Source: Varibaculum prostatecancerukia (GTDB lineage: Bacteria; Actinomycetota; Actinomycetes; Actinomycetales; Actinomycetaceae). From it: 64,000 nucleotides of DNA. Below are positions 24,350-31,709 of the stretch, piece after piece. Under the pieces are notes generated by a model. It was not told where the DNA came from, searched no databases, and worked only from the letters and a program-made list of their open reading frames with translations. Numbering within the stretch: position 1 is the stretch's first letter; every line of letters starts with the position of its first letter. A program made the position numbers and the translations under genes. The stretch covers positions 1,302,001 to 1,366,000 of the forward strand of contig NZ_OW968402.1 of the NCBI RefSeq assembly GCF_943169825.2. Direction: 5' to 3'.

Positions 24350-24509
24350 CCGTTAGCGAGTTAAACCCCAAAACCCTATTCGAACAGGGAAAACAAGATA
24401 CTAGGTAACGCAAAACCCAAACCCGCTAACGCAAGCGATTTTTCACACCCCCCTAAGCGATACTCGCTAACGCAAAAGGGTACTTATCAAATCCGACGTC
24501 TAAGTGGAG
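24350..24509. repeat. Dispersed repeat, copy B (right), abutting tRNA-Gly
   Basis: This 160-bp copy is about 94 percent identical to 17601-17758. Within it, CGTTAGCGAGT (24351-24361) and ACTCGCTAACG (24462-24472) form an 11-bp perfect inverted repeat, like the ends of a small non-autonomous element. Its last bases, TGGAG, are at the same time the CCA end of the minus-strand tRNA-Gly. Confidence 0.85.
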
Positions 24510-24578
24510 CGAGTGACGGGAATCGAACCCGCATGACCAGCTTGGAAGGCTGGGGCTCTACCATTGAGCTACACTCGC
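24505..24578 (-). tRNA. tRNA-Gly (TCC anticodon)
   Basis: Acceptor arms GCGAGTG/CACTCGC, a D-arm with AGCTCAATGGTAGAGC, anticodon stem CCAGC/GCTGG with loop CTTCCAA (anticodon TCC), a T-arm with GGTTCGATTCC, discriminator T and an encoded CCA. All arms pair without mismatches. Confidence 0.95.
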
Positions 24579-24653
24579 AACTGGCTTTCGCTTCGAGTTA
24601 ACGGAAGCCGCGAGAAACAGTGTAACCTATTAGAGGTCTGAACTGAAAACTGA

Positions 24654-24727
24654 CGGGGCGTGGCGCAGTTTGGTAGCGCACCTGCTTTGGGAGCAGGGGG
24701 TCGCAGGTTCAAATCCTGTCGCCCCGA
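24654..24727 (+). tRNA. tRNA-Pro (TGG anticodon)
   Basis: Acceptor CGGGGCG/CGCCCCG, D-arm GCGCAGTTTGGTAGCGC, anticodon stem CCTGC/GCAGG with loop TTTGGGA (anticodon TGG), T-loop TTCAAAT and discriminator A. CCA is not encoded. Confidence 0.95.
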
Positions 24728-24737
24728 CTTAGTGATG

Positions 24738-24774
24738 TCCCGCGACATGTGTCCTCATATGTCGCGGGATTTTT
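24738..24774 (+). terminator. Rho-independent terminator after tRNA-Pro
   Basis: TCCCGCGACAT and ATGTCGCGGGA form an 11-bp perfect stem with a 10-nt loop, followed by TTTTT. It lies 11 bp past the tRNA-Pro gene. Confidence 0.9.
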
Positions 24775-24814
24775 GCTTTCTAGCATGGTCTTTAGCTGCA
24801 TAGTCTGCCTGTAC

Positions 24815-24920
24815 GCGCGGAAAAGAGGTTTTTCCTCCCGCCCAAAGTTCGGAAAATACTTGCGTATTTCCCAAACTTTATGCCCACCGCACCCACTCGA
24901 ATAAAACCTCTTCCCCGCGC
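24815..24920. repeat. Nested imperfect inverted repeats, 106 bp
   Basis: The outer arms, GCGCGGAAAAGAGGTTTT (24815-24832) and AAAACCTCTTCCCCGCGC (24903-24920), pair at 16 of 18 positions. The inner arms, AAAGTTCGGAAAATAC (24844-24859) and GTATTTCCCAAACTTT (24864-24879), pair at 14 of 16 around TTGC. The 24775-25112 gap contains no credible gene, so this is either a structured transcript or a small mobile element. Confidence 0.65.
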
Positions 24921-25112
24921 TTTTCTTGCCCAATCCGTGTGGAACTAACTCGTTTTCCCGCCTCTAAAAAACGACCAGAACGGGGTTACTAAACGGGAGA
25001 AAACTCCCTACCCTTAGGCAGGAGGAAAAACCAATGCCCCTGCTTGAACTCCAGGTATGGCGACTATGGTGTCCGGCACCTAGAGACCACAAAAGAAATC
25101 TGTATTAACCGC

Positions 25113-25164
25113 TTGACACAGCCACCTCAACGGAGTTACTGTATTACTACATTGATACAGTAAC
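25113..25164 (+). promoter_or_regulatory. Promoter overlapped by a GntR operator
   Basis: TTGACA at 25113-25118 is a consensus -35 box. About 18 nt later TACTGT serves as the -10. That -10 lies within a perfect inverted repeat, GTTACTGTAT (25135-25144), 10 nt, ATACAGTAAC (25155-25164). Binding of the downstream GntR protein would block the promoter. Confidence 0.8.
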
Positions 25165-25187
25165 CGAAAGGATTGAAAGGAGGGGAC

Positions 25188-25559
25188 ATGGAGCTAAACT
25201 CAGCGATTCCGATCTGGAGCCAGCTGCGCGACGAATTTTCTCGCCGCATCACCACCGGAAGCTGGCCACCGGGAAGCAAGATTCCCAGTGTGCGCGACCT
25301 GGCGCAAATGGTGGGCGCCAATCCGAATACGGTGCAGCGCGCCCTATCCGAACTAGAACGCGAAGGACTGGCGGTATCAGAACGTACTGCGGGACGGTTT
25401 GTCACCCAAGATCAGGACAAGATCTGGCTGACTCGCCAGAAAGTATTCCGGGAGCACACCGACAAGTTCGCCGCCACCATGAAAAAAGCTGGGGCTACCC
25501 TACCCCAAACACTCGACTTAGTAGAAAAACAATGGAAGCAGGGAGAATCTCATGACTGA
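25188..25559 (+). CDS. GntR-family repressor, YtrA type
   Basis: ATG 25188, preceded by AAAGGAGGGG, gives 123 residues; a TTG 15 nt earlier is less likely. The winged helix reads PIWSQLRDEFSRRI, KIPSVRDLAQMVGANPNTVQ and LEREGLAVSERTAGRFV, with a short helical tail. This is the YtrA subfamily controlling ABC operons. It is the first gene of a three-gene operon and overlaps the ATPase gene by 8 bp. Confidence 0.9.
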   Translation: MELNSAIPIWSQLRDEFSRRITTGSWPPGSKIPSVRDLAQMVGANPNTVQRALSELEREGLAVSERTAGRFVTQDQDKIWLTRQKVFREHTDKFAATMKKAGATLPQTLDLVEKQWKQGESHD

Positions 25560-26361
25560 CAACCAGTTAAACCAGTTCCCACCCCCTCCGTCTTCACCCC
25601 AAGGCGGAAACCCCGAGCAGCTGGCAATGGCGAGCCCTTCAACCGCCAGCGCCGCTCCCCAGCAGGCTGTGCCCGCTATCGAAATAAAGGGAGTGTCGAA
25701 GTTTTACGGCTCCCAGATCGGGCTGGCCAACGCCAACCTAACTTTGCCAAGCGGGGGCATAGTCGGCCTCATGGGGCCAAACGGGTGCGGAAAAACGACC
25801 TTAATGAAAATCTTGGCGGGGGTGATGCAAGATTACGAGGGCGAGGTTCGGCTTTTCGGGAAAACTCCCGGAGCAGAAACCAAAGCTTTCACCTCCTACC
25901 TACCCGACAGTTCTTTGCTGGCTGATAGCCTCACTCCGCGCTCGGCAATCCGCCAATACCAGGATTTCTTCACCGATTTCGATTCGGCGAAAGCCTACGA
26001 AATGGTAGATTTTTTCCGTCTTCCGGCCGATCGAAAGCTATCGGCAATGTCCAAAGGGATGCGCGAAAAACTCCAAGTAGCGCTGATCATGTCGCGAAAT
26101 GCGCGCGTCTATCTGCTGGATGAGCCCATTAGCGGGGTAGATCCGGCGGCCCGGGACGTCATCTTGCGGGCAGTTATTTCCCGCTTCAATCCCCAGGCAG
26201 TGATGCTGCTATCTACCCACCTGATCAGCGATGTCGAGCCCGTAGTCTCTACTGCCGTCTTCATGTCGGCAGGACAAGTATTTTTAACCGGAGATGCAGA
26301 CCAACTCCGCAGCACCTATCAAACCAGTCTGGACGGACTATTTAGGGGGATGTACCGATGA
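25552..26361 (+). CDS. ABC transporter ATP-binding protein
   Basis: This 269-residue ATPase has an unusual Pro/Gln/Ser-rich N-terminal extension of about 40 residues before the ABC fold. Walker A is GPNGCGKTTLMKILAG, the signature MSKGMREKLQVAL and Walker B VYLLDEPISGVDP. The MSKGM form is common in bacitracin- or YtrB-like ATPases. It overlaps the permease start by 4 bp. Confidence 0.9.
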   Translation: MTDNQLNQFPPPPSSPQGGNPEQLAMASPSTASAAPQQAVPAIEIKGVSKFYGSQIGLANANLTLPSGGIVGLMGPNGCGKTTLMKILAGVMQDYEGEVRLFGKTPGAETKAFTSYLPDSSLLADSLTPRSAIRQYQDFFTDFDSAKAYEMVDFFRLPADRKLSAMSKGMREKLQVALIMSRNARVYLLDEPISGVDPAARDVILRAVISRFNPQAVMLLSTHLISDVEPVVSTAVFMSAGQVFLTGDADQLRSTYQTSLDGLFRGMYR

Positions 26362-27197
26362 TTACTAAAATAATGAAACACGATTTCCTGGCACTGCGTA
26401 AACCGCTAGGTATTACCATCGGTTTTACCTTGCTGACCGCAATCTTGAGCGCGATAGCCGTCTCAATTTTACGTAACTCCGTAGCCGCAGGGGCTACCAT
26501 ATTCTTATTGGCATTCTTAGGAATGCTAGCTGCCTACCTGGTGTATTCGATAATCCTTCTGGTTCACTATTACCGTTCCATGTACGGCAAAACTGGGTAT
26601 TTCACCATGTCAATCCCGGCGCGTCCGACCGAGCTATTTTGGGCAAAAAGCCTTTTTAATCTCTTAGCGCTCTTCTTTTTCGCGCTAGTGTTTTTTGGCG
26701 GAGGACTACTTCTATTCACGTCTATATTTTTAGAAGATACCACTGGCGCCGCTCTAAAATCCTTCTTTACAACCAAAGAGACCTGGCAAGTAGCGTTTCT
26801 AGTTCTTATGACTCTGTTACTATCCTCGATTTCCAGTGTTTTCTTCTACCAGTTCATAGTTACCGCCGGAAACGGCAAACCTTTCCTGGATCGTTTCGGA
26901 AAAATTGGCGGCCCGATATTAGTGGCGGTACTGACCTATGTGGGAATGCAATTTATCGGCTTCCTGCTGATGCTTCTCCCTGGGCAACTGGTATTTTTCG
27001 CCCCCGATGCCCCATTCATTTCTCTGGATTGGGATGGAGTTTTCTTCATTATAATTGGACCGATTGACCCCAGTGAGTCTAATCCTGTGGAGCCGCCAGC
27101 AGTTCCAATCTGGTGGCTGCTCGGCACCGGTGTGCTCACGGTGGTCGCAGGTTATCTCACTACTATCTTCCTAAAGAAAGGTACTTCCCTGCGCTAA
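26358..27197 (+). CDS. ABC transporter membrane protein
   Basis: This 279-residue protein has six or seven membrane spans, an MYGKTGYFTMSIPARPTEL loop after span 2, and a Pro-rich outer loop before the last span. The YGKTGYFT(M/L)S(I/L)P motif recurs in permeases of GntR/YtrA operons. It is the last gene of the operon. A hairpin follows 16 bp past the stop. Confidence 0.8.
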   Translation: MITKIMKHDFLALRKPLGITIGFTLLTAILSAIAVSILRNSVAAGATIFLLAFLGMLAAYLVYSIILLVHYYRSMYGKTGYFTMSIPARPTELFWAKSLFNLLALFFFALVFFGGGLLLFTSIFLEDTTGAALKSFFTTKETWQVAFLVLMTLLLSSISSVFFYQFIVTAGNGKPFLDRFGKIGGPILVAVLTYVGMQFIGFLLMLLPGQLVFFAPDAPFISLDWDGVFFIIIGPIDPSESNPVEPPAVPIWWLLGTGVLTVVAGYLTTIFLKKGTSLR

Positions 27198-27212
27198 GAA
27201 AAGTGAATGACA

Positions 27213-27246
27213 GAAGGATCCCTCGGTATCCTCCGGGGGATCCTTC
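27213..27246 (+). terminator. Hairpin after the GntR-ABC operon
   Basis: GAAGGATCCC (27213-27222) pairs with GGGATCCTTC (27237-27246) around a 14-nt loop. The T-run is weak, so termination may be completed by the next, stronger hairpin. Confidence 0.55.
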
Positions 27247-27278
27247 ATTCGGGAAGCAAACAAGAAAAACCATAAAGG

Positions 27279-27313
27279 AAAGCCCCTAGCAGGAAACTGC
27301 TAGGGGCTTTTTC
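27279..27313. terminator. Terminator between the ABC operon and rpmF
   Basis: AAAGCCCCTAGCAG and CTGCTAGGGGCTTT form a 14-bp stem closed by GAAA. TTTTTCTT follows on the plus strand and TTTCC on the minus strand, so it probably stops the ABC operon and, less strongly, rpmF. Confidence 0.85.
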
Positions 27314-27326
27314 TTAACTTCGAGCT

Positions 27327-27509
27327 TTACTCGAAATCGTCTGCCGGGCTGTACAGCCCCAGCTTTACCGCTTTGGCCAGGTGACGAGGTGCCACATAGG
27401 AACGTCCATCATTGCCCTTGACCGAAGTAAGCTGGGGTGCCTTGGCTTTCCAAGCAGACCGCCGGGTGCGAGTATTCGCACGAGACATTTTGCGCTTTGG
27501 TACTGCCAT
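27327..27509 (-). CDS. rpmF: 50S ribosomal protein L32
   Basis: The ATG at 27509 (RBS GAGGAG) gives 60 residues starting [17 protein letters not shown], the invariant L32 N-terminus. It is a structural protein of the large ribosomal subunit. The C-terminal half has no cysteine at all, so it is the zinc-independent (C-minus) form. A GTG directly before the ATG could add one residue. Confidence 0.95.
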   Translation of the reverse strand: MAVPKRKMSRANTRTRRSAWKAKAPQLTSVKGNDGRSYVAPRHLAKAVKLGLYSPADDFE

Positions 27510-27732
27510 CACGGACTCCTCTAACTAATACAAATAGAAAAATAACCTATATAACTGTGCCATTTATAGCGGAAAGATTCCAGTTTCAACCATGTGATTT
27601 GTCTCGCGAGCACGCTATTTCGGGAAAACGGGACTCCCAAAGCAATTTTTTCCGAGGACGCACTTGGGACGCACTTGCCCCAAAACCTCAAACCTCCCCC
27701 TCCCCCGCCTGGCTAGTAGATAGGATCGAGCT

Positions 27733-28362
27733 ATGCGCACTATCTACGCCCCTGCCCGCAGCGAAATCGAGATTAAACGTTCCCGTTTCATTGCCTCCTT
27801 AGCGCGCACCGATAGTGAAGAGGACGCCCGCGCGTTTATCGCGCAGATTCGCAGTGAGTTCCCCGATGCTCGCCACCACTGCACTGCTTTTATTATTCAC
27901 CAAGACTCCGGACCAGATACCGCCCGCAGTAGCGACGATGGGGAGCCGGCAGGCACTGCCGGAGGCCCGATGCTAAACGTGTTAACCGAATCGGGATTAA
28001 CTAATCTGACCTGCGTAGTTACCCGCTATTTCGGGGGTACAAAACTGGGTACGGGCGGGTTAGTGCGCGCCTATTCCGGCGCGGTACAGCAAGTGTTAAA
28101 GGACGCCCAAACGGTGCGGATTGTTACCCAGCCTTCCTACCAGCTGCAGCTACCGATCAGTGAAGCCGGAAAAATCGAGGCAAAACTTACCCAAAACGGT
28201 TACCAGATCCTAGATCGAGACTTTGCCGAAGAAGCCACTTTGCGATTCGCTGCCCCGCTGGAAACTAGCCAATCGCAGATCGAAAGCTATCTGTCGAGTA
28301 TTAGTGGCAGGGAAATCAACGTAGAGACCGCGCCCGATATCACCCGAGAAGTGCGGGAGTAA
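27733..28362 (+). CDS. YigZ/IMPACT-family protein (UPF0029)
   Basis: This 209-residue protein has the IMPACT N-terminal domain: SEIEIKRSRFIASLART, then FPDARHHCTAFI, then SSDDGEPAGTAGGPML, then VVTRYFGGTKLGTGGLVRAY. A small DUF1949-like ferredoxin-fold C-terminal domain follows. The cellular role of YigZ is not settled; homologues bind nucleic acid or regulate translation-linked kinases in eukaryotes. The gene is monocistronic. Confidence 0.9.
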   Translation: MRTIYAPARSEIEIKRSRFIASLARTDSEEDARAFIAQIRSEFPDARHHCTAFIIHQDSGPDTARSSDDGEPAGTAGGPMLNVLTESGLTNLTCVVTRYFGGTKLGTGGLVRAYSGAVQQVLKDAQTVRIVTQPSYQLQLPISEAGKIEAKLTQNGYQILDRDFAEEATLRFAAPLETSQSQIESYLSSISGREINVETAPDITREVRE

Positions 28363-28591
28363 ATGCCACCCAGACAAGTTCGTTTATTAGACCTTTTTAT
28401 TTACCTCTGCTCGACCGACTAACAAATCAGCTTGCACGCAGCTTCCCGCGCCTACTTGCGCCCCCGGAACAAGAAAACTGGCGACTAACAGCCATCCCCA
28501 AGTTTTACTGAGCGCATAAAAGTTGCGCCGCAAAGAGTTAAGATGTTAGAACTTGAAGTGACCGAGTTTTCACGCCAGATTGGAGAGGCAA

Positions 28592-28633
28592 ATGCGTTTT
28601 CCCGTTTCCTCCCGCTGTCGCGTATGTCGCTAG
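28592..28633 (+). CDS. Cysteine-containing leader peptide (attenuator candidate)
   Basis: ATG 28592, preceded by GGAGAGGCAA, encodes 13 residues, MRFPVSSRCRVCR, ending with two Cys codons in RCRVCR just before TAG. It lies 126 bp before cysK. Actinobacterial sulfur genes often carry short leader peptides with Cys codons near the end, where ribosome stalling controls downstream structure. CCCGCC/GGCGCGGG can pair right after the stop. This is the only interpretable feature of the 396-bp gap 28363-28758. Confidence 0.5.
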   Translation: MRFPVSSRCRVCR

Positions 28634-28758
28634 GGGCATCCCGCCGACCGCCCAGGCGCGGGTTGTCCCACGGGGCAGTAGGTTATTTTCCGCCCCGACC
28701 CCAGATCTTTAAAGCTGGATACCCAGCATTTTCACTTAAAATAATTTGAAGGAAAAGC

Positions 28759-29694
28759 ATGAATATCGCAAAAGACGTAACTGAATTAGTAGGCCGCACT
28801 CCCCTAGTAAAAATCAATCACCTGCTGCCGGCAGATTTTGACGGCGAAGTAGTAGCCAAAGTCGAATCATTTAACCCCGCCTCCTCGGTTAAAGACCGGG
28901 TGGCCTTAGCGATGGTGAACGCCGCCGAAGCATCTGGAAAGTTAAAGCCCGGCGGCACCCTGGTGGAGTCGACTTCTGGAAATACCGGGGTAGCCCTCGC
29001 GATGGTAGGCGCCGCCCGCGGCTATAAAGTGGTGATCACCATGCCAGAATCTATGTCCAAAGAGCGCCGCGCCCTGATGCGCGCCTTTGGAGCCGAGCTG
29101 GTACTTACCCCGGCAGCAGAGGGGATGCAAGGGACTGTGGACGCCGCCCAGAAAGTGGTGGCAGAACGCGAAGGAGCCATTTTGGCTTCTCAGTTCACCA
29201 ACCCCGCTAATCCCCAAGCGCACTATAAAACCACTGCCGAAGAAATCTGGGCCGACGCGCACGGGAAAGTTGACGCTTTCGTGGCCGGGATCGGAACCGG
29301 GGGCACCGTCACCGGAGTAGGCAAGCGGCTAAAGGAACTAAATCCCGATATCCAGGTTTTCGGGATTGAACCGGCAGAATCCGCCCTACTCACCAAGGGA
29401 GAGGCCGGGGCGCACGGGATTCAAGGCATCGGGGCAAACTTTGTGCCTGAGATTCTTGATTCGGCAGTAATGAACGAAATCCTGACTATAAAAACTGAGG
29501 ACGCAATCGCGATGGCGCGCCAAGCCGCCGCTAAAGAAGGGCTGCTAGTGGGGATTTCCGCGGGTGCCGCCTTGGTGGGAGCGTTGCGTTTAGCGCAGCG
29601 CCCTGATATGAAAGGTAAACGTATCGTGACTTTGCTGCCCGATACTGGCGAGCGTTACCTCAGTACCCCGCTGTTCAAAGATCTAATGGACTAG
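28759..29694 (+). CDS. cysK: Cysteine synthase (O-acetylserine sulfhydrylase A)
   Basis: This 311-residue PLP enzyme makes cysteine from O-acetylserine and sulfide. PLP lysine is in [11 protein letters not shown] near residue 44, the substrate loop in [12 protein letters not shown] near 70 and the phosphate-binding glycine loop in [10 protein letters not shown] near 177. SAGA follows near residue 266. RBS AAGGAAAA precedes the ATG. It is followed after 8 bp by cysE, whose product forms the cysteine synthase complex with it. Confidence 0.97.
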   Translation: MNIAKDVTELVGRTPLVKINHLLPADFDGEVVAKVESFNPASSVKDRVALAMVNAAEASGKLKPGGTLVESTSGNTGVALAMVGAARGYKVVITMPESMSKERRALMRAFGAELVLTPAAEGMQGTVDAAQKVVAEREGAILASQFTNPANPQAHYKTTAEEIWADAHGKVDAFVAGIGTGGTVTGVGKRLKELNPDIQVFGIEPAESALLTKGEAGAHGIQGIGANFVPEILDSAVMNEILTIKTEDAIAMARQAAAKEGLLVGISAGAALVGALRLAQRPDMKGKRIVTLLPDTGERYLSTPLFKDLMD

Positions 29695-29702
29695 GAGAAA
29701 AA

Positions 29703-30287
29703 ATGGCGAAGCCGGAACCGACTTTGGTGCAACTATGTAAAGAAGATTTAGCGGCTGCCATCAATTCGGATCCGGCTGCCCGCAACAAGTTAGAAGTGGC
29801 GCTAACCTATCCGGGAGTGCACGCAGTCTGGGCGTACCGCCTGGCACATATGCTGTTCAAGAAAAACTTGAAACTGCTGGCCAGGATAGTTTCTTCGATT
29901 TCCCGCAGCTATACCGGGGTGGATATTCACCCCGGGGCTCGCCTGGGGCGGCGTCTGTTCATTGACCATGCCAACGGGGTAGTAATTGGGGAAACCACCA
30001 AGATAGGTACCGACTGTGTATTGTTTCACCAGGTCACCTTAGGTGGGGTGTCGATGTCAAAAGGGAAACGGCACCCCACCCTGGGGGATCGGGTAATGGT
30101 AGGAGCTGGCGCCAAAGTTCTCGGCCCGATCCACGTAGGCTCCGATGCTCGGATTGCCGCCAATGCGGTAGTAGTACGCGATGTGCCTGCGGGGTGCTCT
30201 GCTATCGGGGTACCCGCGCGGGTAACTCCGGGATGCAAGCAGCAAAAGACCGCTGAACTGATTATCGACCCCACCTTGTTTATTTAG
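29703..30287 (+). CDS. cysE: Serine O-acetyltransferase
   Basis: The 194-residue enzyme transfers acetyl from acetyl-CoA to serine, the first step of cysteine synthesis. The left-handed beta-helix hexapeptide repeats start at [18 protein letters not shown], with the catalytic His in the [12 protein letters not shown] region, then HQVTLGG and [18 protein letters not shown]. It is a short form without the long N-terminal helical domain of E. coli CysE, and ends in -DPTLFI, where the C-terminal Ile can insert into the CysK active site. Co-transcribed with cysK. Confidence 0.96.
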   Translation: MAKPEPTLVQLCKEDLAAAINSDPAARNKLEVALTYPGVHAVWAYRLAHMLFKKNLKLLARIVSSISRSYTGVDIHPGARLGRRLFIDHANGVVIGETTKIGTDCVLFHQVTLGGVSMSKGKRHPTLGDRVMVGAGAKVLGPIHVGSDARIAANAVVVRDVPAGCSAIGVPARVTPGCKQQKTAELIIDPTLFI

Positions 30288-30564
30288 GGCAAGGACTCGT
30301 TTTTAGGGTGCCGGCAGCCTACCTGCAGGGATCACGCCCCGGAAGGTAGCGGCCACGCCGGGCAGTAATATCTGGTTTAGGCAGTAAACGTGCAAAATGA
30401 GGCGGCACGCCCTCGAAAGAATTCATGGGAGGACGCAATCACGCCGATACCGGGCAAAACTGGTTTAACAGTGGATTAAAATCCGGCTATCGGTGAACGC
30501 ACGCGCCAAGGCGGAAGCATCTTCGACTACAATTTAGAAGTAACAAGCTAGTTGTGGAGGAAAA

Positions 30565-31614
30565 ATGATTAGCACAGTTCCGGAAATAGTTACAGGAGTT
30601 ACTCGCGGGGATGCTGACGCCTGGGAGCGGGCACGTTCCCTGCTCACCGACTACTACTGCCAGGCACACAATCCGCGGATTACCCTGTTTTCTCTGACCT
30701 CCAAGTTTTCCCCCAGTTTTCCGCTACAACCCCAAGCCGGCGTCTCCTCTGGGGAGGATGCCTGTAACCTGCGCGACTGCGATGTTGTAGCGTTAGCGAA
30801 CCTAGATATTGAGGTCGATAGCGATAGCCTGGATCAACTTTTTGCTTCCGAACCACTGCCCGAACTTATGGGGCAAATCCCCATCGACACCCAGTTGGTA
30901 GATATTCCGCTCCAGGTATTCGAGGACGAAACTGGCCCCTTGTCACAGGTATGGACGGCGCTAACTAAAGATCCGCTGGTGCTAAAACCGAAGGAAGCGG
31001 CGGCGCTTTTAGCTCGGCTGCGTCCGGCGGCGCTCCCTCTTTTTTCGAAGGCTGACCGCCGCCCCTGGGGAGAAGTCAGTGACTATGTTCAGTTCTGCCT
31101 AGACCTTCATGATCTGTTATTAGCTGACCGCGGACGGCTCGCGCACCAGCTTTATTACCTGCGGGAAGCCTTGGAACTGCCCGAATGGGTTTCGCAAGTA
31201 CAGCTTTTACAGGCATTAGTATTCGCGGCTTCGCAGGAACAGCGGGCAGCCGAAAAAGAACGGCTTCGCCAAGAAAAAGCGGCTCGCCGTCAAGAACGAG
31301 AGGAAGAAAAACTCCGCAAAAAACTAGCTAAGCGCTCTAAGAAGCAGCGCAAAAAACTTGCGAAACAGCAAAAGACGCAAAGCGAGGCACAAAAAGCTGC
31401 TGAGGCTAAGGCTAAGAAGGCTCAGGGCAAAGAGTCTCCGAAAGCCGCCCCCGCTAACCAGGTAAAAGAGCGCACCGGAAATGCTCGCCATTTAGGAGGG
31501 GAAGAACCGGCTGACTTGGGTAACTCCCGGCAAGCGTTGAACCGTCGCGGACGGCACGTGCGCGAAGATGACGGGGACGACGGTTTCATCTCTACCGACC
31601 CGGTATCCCTCTAA
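30565..31614 (+). CDS. Hypothetical protein with basic coiled-coil tail
   Basis: This 349-residue soluble protein has an acidic N-terminal part and a middle section (VWTALTKDPLVLKPKEAAAL, then RLRPAALPLFSKADRRPWG) that vaguely recalls DUF6308. From about residue 225 to 290 a Lys/Glu/Arg-rich coiled coil (EKERLRQEKAARRQEREE and similar) follows, and the end is disordered. RBS TGGAGG precedes the ATG. It stands alone between cysE and a strong terminator. Function unknown. The 277 bp before it hold nothing I can identify. Confidence 0.7.
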   Translation: MISTVPEIVTGVTRGDADAWERARSLLTDYYCQAHNPRITLFSLTSKFSPSFPLQPQAGVSSGEDACNLRDCDVVALANLDIEVDSDSLDQLFASEPLPELMGQIPIDTQLVDIPLQVFEDETGPLSQVWTALTKDPLVLKPKEAAALLARLRPAALPLFSKADRRPWGEVSDYVQFCLDLHDLLLADRGRLAHQLYYLREALELPEWVSQVQLLQALVFAASQEQRAAEKERLRQEKAARRQEREEEKLRKKLAKRSKKQRKKLAKQQKTQSEAQKAAEAKAKKAQGKESPKAAPANQVKERTGNARHLGGEEPADLGNSRQALNRRGRHVREDDGDDGFISTDPVSL

Positions 31615-31637
31615 GGTAACTCTTGCCCCAAAGGTTC

Positions 31638-31685
31638 TTCCTGTCCCTTAGCTAGCATCTGCAGCTAAGGGACAGGAACTTTTTA
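31638..31685 (+). terminator. Strong Rho-independent terminator
   Basis: TTCCTGTCCCTTAGCT (31638-31653) and AGCTAAGGGACAGGAA (31663-31678) are a perfect 16-bp stem with a 9-nt loop followed by CTTTTT. Confidence 0.93.
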
Positions 31686-31709
31686 ATCCTCTCCCTCTAA
31701 TATGAAACT

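Noticed and set aside
17601-24509. CRISPR array suspicion because of repeated sequence
   Set aside because: Only three copies, kilobases apart, 60-160 bp long and with no regular spacers; no cas genes.
24709-24933. 74-codon minus-strand frame after tRNA-Pro
   Set aside because: It consists of the terminator and the nested inverted repeats; the structure explains the open frame better than a protein does.
28543-28749. 68-codon plus-strand frame before cysK
   Set aside because: No ribosome-binding site and no protein character; the 13-codon leader in another frame has both a good site and a sensible Cys-rich end.
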